A stretch of 35,786 bases of DNA. Origin: Acidimicrobiia bacterium. Its GTDB lineage: Bacteria; Actinomycetota; Acidimicrobiia; Acidimicrobiales; Bin134. A model generated the notes under the pieces. The model ran no database searches. It was not told the origin of the DNA and was given only the letters and a program-made list of their open reading frames with translations. How positions within the stretch are numbered: position 1 is the stretch's first letter; every line of letters begins with the position of its first letter. Below, one piece after another: positions 31,999 through 35,786 of the stretch. A program made the position numbers and the translations under genes. The stretch lies in NCBI GenBank assembly GCA_022821445.1, contig JAJEDQ010000008.1:1-35786 (forward strand), in the 5' to 3' direction.

Positions 31999-32073
31999 CC
32001 GTTGGCAGTGCCAAGCCCATTGGGACAATCGCCGGGGAAAGTAACTGCCCGCAAGGAGCCAAACCGCCCCCAG

Positions 32074-32079
32074 TAGTAT
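32074..32079 (+). promoter_or_regulatory. -10 box of a leaderless promoter for aroK-aroB-aroQ-pepQ
   Basis: TAGTAT, 6 bases, then the aroK GTG at 32086. The 87-base gap after the prepilin peptidase gene holds no clear -35 and no ribosome binding site near the GTG. Confidence 0.55.
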
Positions 32080-32085
32080 CGCGTT

Positions 32086-32613
32086 GTGGAAAGTAGGCCC
32101 CATGTGGCCCTCATCGGGATGATGGGGTCGGGAAAATCGACGGCAGGGTTCTGGCTCGCGCAGTCGGAGGGGCTGCGGTTTGTGGATCTGGATGCTGCCA
32201 TCGAGGAGCGCCGAGGTCGGTCTATACCTGAGATATTTGAGGCTGACGGCGAGGACCGCTTCCGCGATATGGAGCAGTCGGAGCTAGCGGCTTGCTTGGC
32301 TTCTCCACAGCCACTGGTGGTGTCCTGCGGTGGGGGAGCAGTGCTGCGGGCCGAGAACCGAGATCTGCTGCGGGATCGAGCCTGGGTCTGCTGGCTCCGG
32401 GCCACCGTAGATACCCTGGGCCAGCGGGTTCGATCCGGCGAGAACCGGCCGCTTTTGGGCGAAGATCCGATAGTCGATCTGGAGGCCATCAGCGCGGCTC
32501 GAGCCGGACTCTACGAGGGGGCAGCTAACGAGATTGTCGATGTGGACGGCTTAGAGGCTGAACAGGTCGCCAAGCAGATCAGGCGAGTCTGGCCTCGGCC
32601 AGTGTCAGCTTGA
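32086..32613 (+). CDS. aroK: shikimate kinase
   Basis: Phosphorylates shikimate at O3 using ATP (175 aa). P-loop GMMGSGKST (11-19), shikimate-binding Asp in FVDLDAAIE (about 35), Arg in FRDMEQ (about 60), CGGGAVL glycine motif, lid region with RPLLGEDP. Start GTG 32086; six bases downstream of a -10 box. The stop overlaps the aroB start (TGATG). Confidence 0.96.
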   Translation: MESRPHVALIGMMGSGKSTAGFWLAQSEGLRFVDLDAAIEERRGRSIPEIFEADGEDRFRDMEQSELAACLASPQPLVVSCGGGAVLRAENRDLLRDRAWVCWLRATVDTLGQRVRSGENRPLLGEDPIVDLEAISAARAGLYEGAANEIVDVDGLEAEQVAKQIRRVWPRPVSA

Positions 32614-33656
32614 TGACTGCTAAAACTGGTGTCGAGTTGGAGAGCGCGATCCGCGTCCCCGTCGAGCTGGGGGAGCGGTCCTATGACGTCTGGGTCGGCC
32701 CCGGCGTCCGCCATTGCCTTCCTGAAGTCATCCCCAGCGAAGTGAGCCGGGTGGCAGTGGTCACCCAGGCCGCGATGGCCGATGCCGGCATCACGGTGGA
32801 CCCCGGAGTCGAGCACCGGGTGTTCATCACAGACAACGGCGAGCACATCAAGACGCTGGGCGCGGTGGAGGATCTGTGCCGAGAATTCGCCCAGTGGGGC
32901 CTCACCCGCCGCGACGCGGTGGTGGCCGTGGGCGGAGGAGCGGTCACCGACCTGGGCGGGTTTGCCGCCGCGGTATACCACCGGGGCATCCGGGTGGTGT
33001 ACGTGTCCACCACCTTGTTGGTCCAGATCGACGCCTCGGTGGGGGGCAAGACCGGCGTGAACCTTCCTGAGGGCAAGAACCTGGTGGGCGCCTTCTGGCA
33101 ACCCTCCGCAGTTCTCTGCGATACCGAGGCGCTCGCAACCCTGCCCCCCGAGGAGATGCGGTCGGGGCTGGGGGAGATGGCCAAGTACCACTTCATTGCC
33201 GACGCCGACCTGCACGCCCTGGGCCTGGTGGAGCGCATCGCCCGCTGCGTGGAGATCAAGGCCGAGGTGGTGGCGGCTGATGAGCGCGAGTCCGGTCGCC
33301 GGGCGGTTCTCAACTACGGCCACACTTTGGCCCACGCCCTCGAAGCCCACGGTGGCTACGACCTCCGCCACGGCGAGGCGGTGGCGGTCGGCTTGGTCTA
33401 CGCCGCAGAGCTGGCCCACCGGGCCGGACGCATCGGTGTTGATCGGGTAGCCGAGCACCGCCAGGTGGTGGGCGACTACGACTTGTCCACCCGGCTGCCT
33501 GCCGGTGCCGATGCCGAGGCCCTCGTCTCACTGTTCAACCGGGACAAGAAGGCGGTAGACGGGGTTACCTTCATGCTGGACGGCCCCGAAGGCATCCAGC
33601 CGGTTACCGGGTTGGAACCTGCCTTGCTGCGAGAAACACTGGAGGCCATCAGATGA
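32613..33656 (+). CDS. aroB: 3-dehydroquinate synthase
   Basis: Converts DAHP to 3-dehydroquinate, needing NAD and a divalent metal (347 aa). GGGAVTDLGGFAAAVYHRGI, STTLLVQIDASVGGKTGVN, then metal ligands Glu in LGEMAKYHFI, His in NYGHTLAHALE and His in LRHGEAVAVG. The ATG at 32613 is preferred over the adjacent TTG at 32610. Overlaps aroQ by ATGA. Confidence 0.96.
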   Translation: MTAKTGVELESAIRVPVELGERSYDVWVGPGVRHCLPEVIPSEVSRVAVVTQAAMADAGITVDPGVEHRVFITDNGEHIKTLGAVEDLCREFAQWGLTRRDAVVAVGGGAVTDLGGFAAAVYHRGIRVVYVSTTLLVQIDASVGGKTGVNLPEGKNLVGAFWQPSAVLCDTEALATLPPEEMRSGLGEMAKYHFIADADLHALGLVERIARCVEIKAEVVAADERESGRRAVLNYGHTLAHALEAHGGYDLRHGEAVAVGLVYAAELAHRAGRIGVDRVAEHRQVVGDYDLSTRLPAGADAEALVSLFNRDKKAVDGVTFMLDGPEGIQPVTGLEPALLRETLEAIR

Positions 33657-34090
33657 GCCGGATAATCCTTCTCCTGTCGGGGCCCAATTTGAACCTGCTC
33701 GGCGATCGAGAGCCCGAGGTCTACGGCACCGACACCCTGGACGACCATGTGGCCACTGCGGGCACTACCGCTGATCGCCATGGGCTCTCCATCGAGCACC
33801 ACCAGTCCAACGACGAGGCCGCCCTCATCGACCACATCCACCAGGCTCGGGGGCGGTGTGCGGCCATCATCATCAATCCCGGCGCTTTCACCCACTATTC
33901 CTGGGCCATCCACGATGCCCTGGCCGCCTTCGACGGTCCGGTGGTGGAGCTGCACCTGTCAAACCCCAATGCTCGAGAGCCGTGGCGCCACACTTCGGTG
34001 GTGAGCCCGGTGGCCACGGGCACCATCGTGGGCTTCGGCGGCCACGGCTACGAGTTGGCTGTGGAAGCGGCGGCTCGATTGCTGTCATGA
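33653..34090 (+). CDS. aroQ: type II 3-dehydroquinate dehydratase
   Basis: Dehydrates 3-dehydroquinate to 3-dehydroshikimate (145 aa, dodecamer-forming family). GPNLNLLGDREPEVYG carries the catalytic Arg and Tyr; NPGAFTHYSWAIHDAL, VELHLSNPNAREPWRHTSVVSP (His and Arg) and GFGGHGY follow. With aroB, aroE and aroK it covers steps 2-5 of the shikimate pathway. Overlaps pepQ by ATGA. Confidence 0.97.
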   Translation: MSRIILLLSGPNLNLLGDREPEVYGTDTLDDHVATAGTTADRHGLSIEHHQSNDEAALIDHIHQARGRCAAIIINPGAFTHYSWAIHDALAAFDGPVVELHLSNPNAREPWRHTSVVSPVATGTIVGFGGHGYELAVEAAARLLS

Positions 34091-35199
34091 GCGAGCCTCA
34101 GGTCCCCCCAGCCCTCGTCCCCATGGATGTCGCCGGACGCTCGGAGAGGGTTCGGGCCGCGGCGGCCGAGGCGGAGTGCGACGCGCTGCTGGTTGCCAAC
34201 CTGGTCAATGTCCGCTACCTCACCGGGTTCACCGGCTCGGCCGGTCTGGTCTGGCTCGGCGCCGACGAGCTGGTGCTGGTGACCGACCGCCGCTACGCCG
34301 AGCAGGCTGAGTCTGAAACCGATCGGGCCGGTGTGGAGGTCCGAGTCGAGATCACCAACGACGCCCCCAAGGAAATACTGGCCGCGGCCGCCACCGGCGC
34401 GGGTCGAATCGGCTTGGAGGCGGCCTCGGTGAGCTGGGCCACCCAGCGCCAGTACGCCGAGTGGTTCAGCGCTGAGCTGGTGCCCACCACCGGTGTGGTG
34501 GAGCAATCCCGACAGATCAAGGACGACGGCGAACTCGATCGGATGGCGAAGGCTGCCGCCATCGCCGACGCCGCGTTGGCCGAAGTTCGCCCCACGCTGG
34601 CCGACGGCCCCTCCGAGAAGGAAGTGGCATTGGCGTTGGACACTGCCTTTCGACGCCGGGGGGCAGAAACGAGCGCCTTCACCACCATCGTGGCAGCGGG
34701 CCCGAATGCCGCTCTGCCCCACATCAGGCCCACCGAGCGCCCCATCGGCTCGGGCGAGCTGGTGATTGTGGACATGGGCGCGGTGGTCGACGGCTACCGC
34801 TCCGACATGACCCGCACCATGGCGGTGGGCGAGGCCGATCACGAGGCCAAAAGGGTGTTCGAGACCGTGAGGGACGCCCAGCAACTCGGGGTGGAGCAGG
34901 TGGCCCCCGGCACTCCGATCTCCGAAGTGGACAAGGCCTGTCGGGATCGCATCGACGCCGACGGTTGGGGCGATGCCTTCGTCCACGGCACCGGCCACGG
35001 TGTGGGGCTCGACATCCACGAACAGCCCTGGGTGCGGGCCACCGCCACGGAGCCGCTGGAGGTGGGCCAGGTGATCACCGTGGAGCCCGGGATCTATCTT
35101 CCCGGATTCTGCGGGGCCCGGGTAGAGGACACCGTGGTGGTGACCGAAGACGGCGCCCGACGGCTGACCCACTCGCCCAAGACGCTCGCTGTGGCCTGA
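34087..35199 (+). CDS. pepQ: M24B Xaa-Pro peptidase
   Basis: Metallopeptidase (370 aa) releasing residues N-terminal to proline. N-terminal creatinase-type domain (NVRYLTGFTGSAGLVWLG), C-terminal pita-bread domain with all five ligands: Asp in VDMGAVVDGYRSD (two), His in GTGHGVGLDIHE, Glu in TVEPGIY and Glu in ARVEDTVVV. Start at ATG 34087 within ATGA; longer frames upstream lie inside aroQ. In actinobacteria this gene normally precedes efp. Confidence 0.94.
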   Translation: MSEPQVPPALVPMDVAGRSERVRAAAAEAECDALLVANLVNVRYLTGFTGSAGLVWLGADELVLVTDRRYAEQAESETDRAGVEVRVEITNDAPKEILAAAATGAGRIGLEAASVSWATQRQYAEWFSAELVPTTGVVEQSRQIKDDGELDRMAKAAAIADAALAEVRPTLADGPSEKEVALALDTAFRRRGAETSAFTTIVAAGPNAALPHIRPTERPIGSGELVIVDMGAVVDGYRSDMTRTMAVGEADHEAKRVFETVRDAQQLGVEQVAPGTPISEVDKACRDRIDADGWGDAFVHGTGHGVGLDIHEQPWVRATATEPLEVGQVITVEPGIYLPGFCGARVEDTVVVTEDGARRLTHSPKTLAVA

Positions 35200-35214
35200 G
35201 GGGACTGGGTGGGT

Positions 35215-35220
35215 CAGACT
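35215..35220 (+). promoter_or_regulatory. possible -10 box for efp
   Basis: CAGACT, six bases before the efp ATG, resembling the TAGACT before pdxS at the same spacing but with C in place of the conserved first T. The 27-base gap has no Shine-Dalgarno. Confidence 0.25.
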
Positions 35221-35226
35221 TTGGCC

Positions 35227-35786
35227 ATGCCCACGATCACCACCAACGACCTCAAGAACGGCATGACGCTGAACCTCGACGACGGCCTGTTCAACGTGGT
35301 CGAGTTCCAGCACGTCAAGCCGGGCAAAGGCGGGGCGTTCGTGCGCACCACCCTGAAGAACGCCCGCACCGGCGCCGTGCTCGACCGCACGTTCCGGGCC
35401 GGGGAGAAGGTGGAGCGGGCCAACATCGACCGCCGGGAGATGCAATATCTGTACTCCGACGGCGAGAGCTTCGTGTTCATGGACAGCGAGACCTACGAGC
35501 AGATCCACGTGGGCGCCGACATGCTGGGCGACGCGGTCAACTATCTGGTGGAGAACAACTCGGTGATCCTCGGCATGTTCGGCACCGAGATCGTGGGCAC
35601 CGACCTGCCCGCCGCAGTGGAGCTGGACATCGCCCAAACCGAGCCCGGCGTCCAGGGCGACCGGGTGTCGGGGGCCACCAAACCGGCCACCTGCCAGACC
35701 GGCCTGGTGGTGCAGGTGCCCCTGTTCTTGAACCCGGGCGAGCGGATCAAGGTGGACACCCGCAGCGGCGAATACATCAGCCGGGC
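35227..35786 (+). CDS. efp: elongation factor P, 3' end cut by the window
   Basis: Helps the ribosome make proline-proline bonds. 186 codons are visible with no stop, ending GEYISR, so probably only a few residues are missing. Three OB-like domains: KOW-like start with FNVVEFQHVKPGKGGAFVRT, where Lys34 is the usual modified position, a middle domain MQYLYSDGESFVFMDSETYEQI, and the EFP signature region ATKPATCQTGLVVQVPLFLNPGERIKVDT. Frame begins at ATG 35227. Confidence 0.96.
   Translation, partial: MPTITTNDLKNGMTLNLDDGLFNVVEFQHVKPGKGGAFVRTTLKNARTGAVLDRTFRAGEKVERANIDRREMQYLYSDGESFVFMDSETYEQIHVGADMLGDAVNYLVENNSVILGMFGTEIVGTDLPAAVELDIAQTEPGVQGDRVSGATKPATCQTGLVVQVPLFLNPGERIKVDTRSGEYISR

Overview
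This window is a dense, high-GC stretch of a bacterial chromosome, almost certainly Actinomycetota and probably class Acidimicrobiia (inferred from gene content, not from a marker-gene search). It holds about 33 protein genes, none obviously broken; only the two end genes (thrS at the left, efp at the right) are cut by the window edge. No rRNA, tRNA, IS element, phage or CRISPR was seen, and no stretch above about 150 bases lacks a gene.

Gene order matches, from memory, the mycobacterial block thrS–Ap4A phosphorylase–pgsA–patA–pimA … pdxS–pdxT–yebC … ruvCAB … yajC–secD–secF … apt–rel … hisS … aspS … rarA … alaS–ruvX–mltG–aroE–prepilin peptidase … aroK–aroB–aroQ–pepQ–efp. Differences are a queA–tgt pair next to ruvC, a coiled-coil repeat gene tail-to-tail with ruvB, an AbrB/PIN-like pair between rel and hisS, and no aroC next to aroK.

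Layout: 1-7464 threonyl-tRNA synthetase, a HIT nucleotide hydrolase/phosphorylase, then phosphatidylinositol-mannoside synthesis (pgsA, patA, pimA), an M48-like protein that has lost its zinc site, and a DUF3048 lipoprotein. 7527-9849 pyridoxal phosphate synthase (pdxST) and yebC. 9998-10474 a short coiled-coil membrane protein with three nearly identical 90-bp repeats. 10471-12609 (minus strand) ruvC-ruvA-ruvB. 12678-14841 queA and tgt (queuosine in tRNA). 14903-17889 yajC-secD-secF. 17927-20794 apt and rel. 20863-21551 the AbrB/PIN-like pair. 21655-26330 hisS, aspS, rarA and a small membrane protein. 26340-30420 alaS, ruvX, mltG. 30452-34090 shikimate pathway genes around a prepilin peptidase. 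34087-35786 pepQ and efp.

The most unusual signal is not a gene but a recurring structure at gene junctions. At apt/rel (two copies), mltG/aroE, upstream of hisS, and aspS/rarA, there is a mini-ORF of about 11-22 codons whose first codons copy the N-terminus of the FOLLOWING gene. At apt/rel and mltG/aroE its last codons copy the C-terminus of the PRECEDING gene. These look like short tandem duplications spanning stop/start junctions, with frame-shifting periods of 38, 59, 38 and 65 bp, and they leave relays of stop-start overlaps. A second recurring signal is a TAGnnT-type -10 box 6-8 nt before the start codon of most transcription-unit-leading genes, which implies leaderless mRNAs. Two enzymes also show striking loss of metal ligands: Tgt (all three zinc cysteines) and the M48-like protein.
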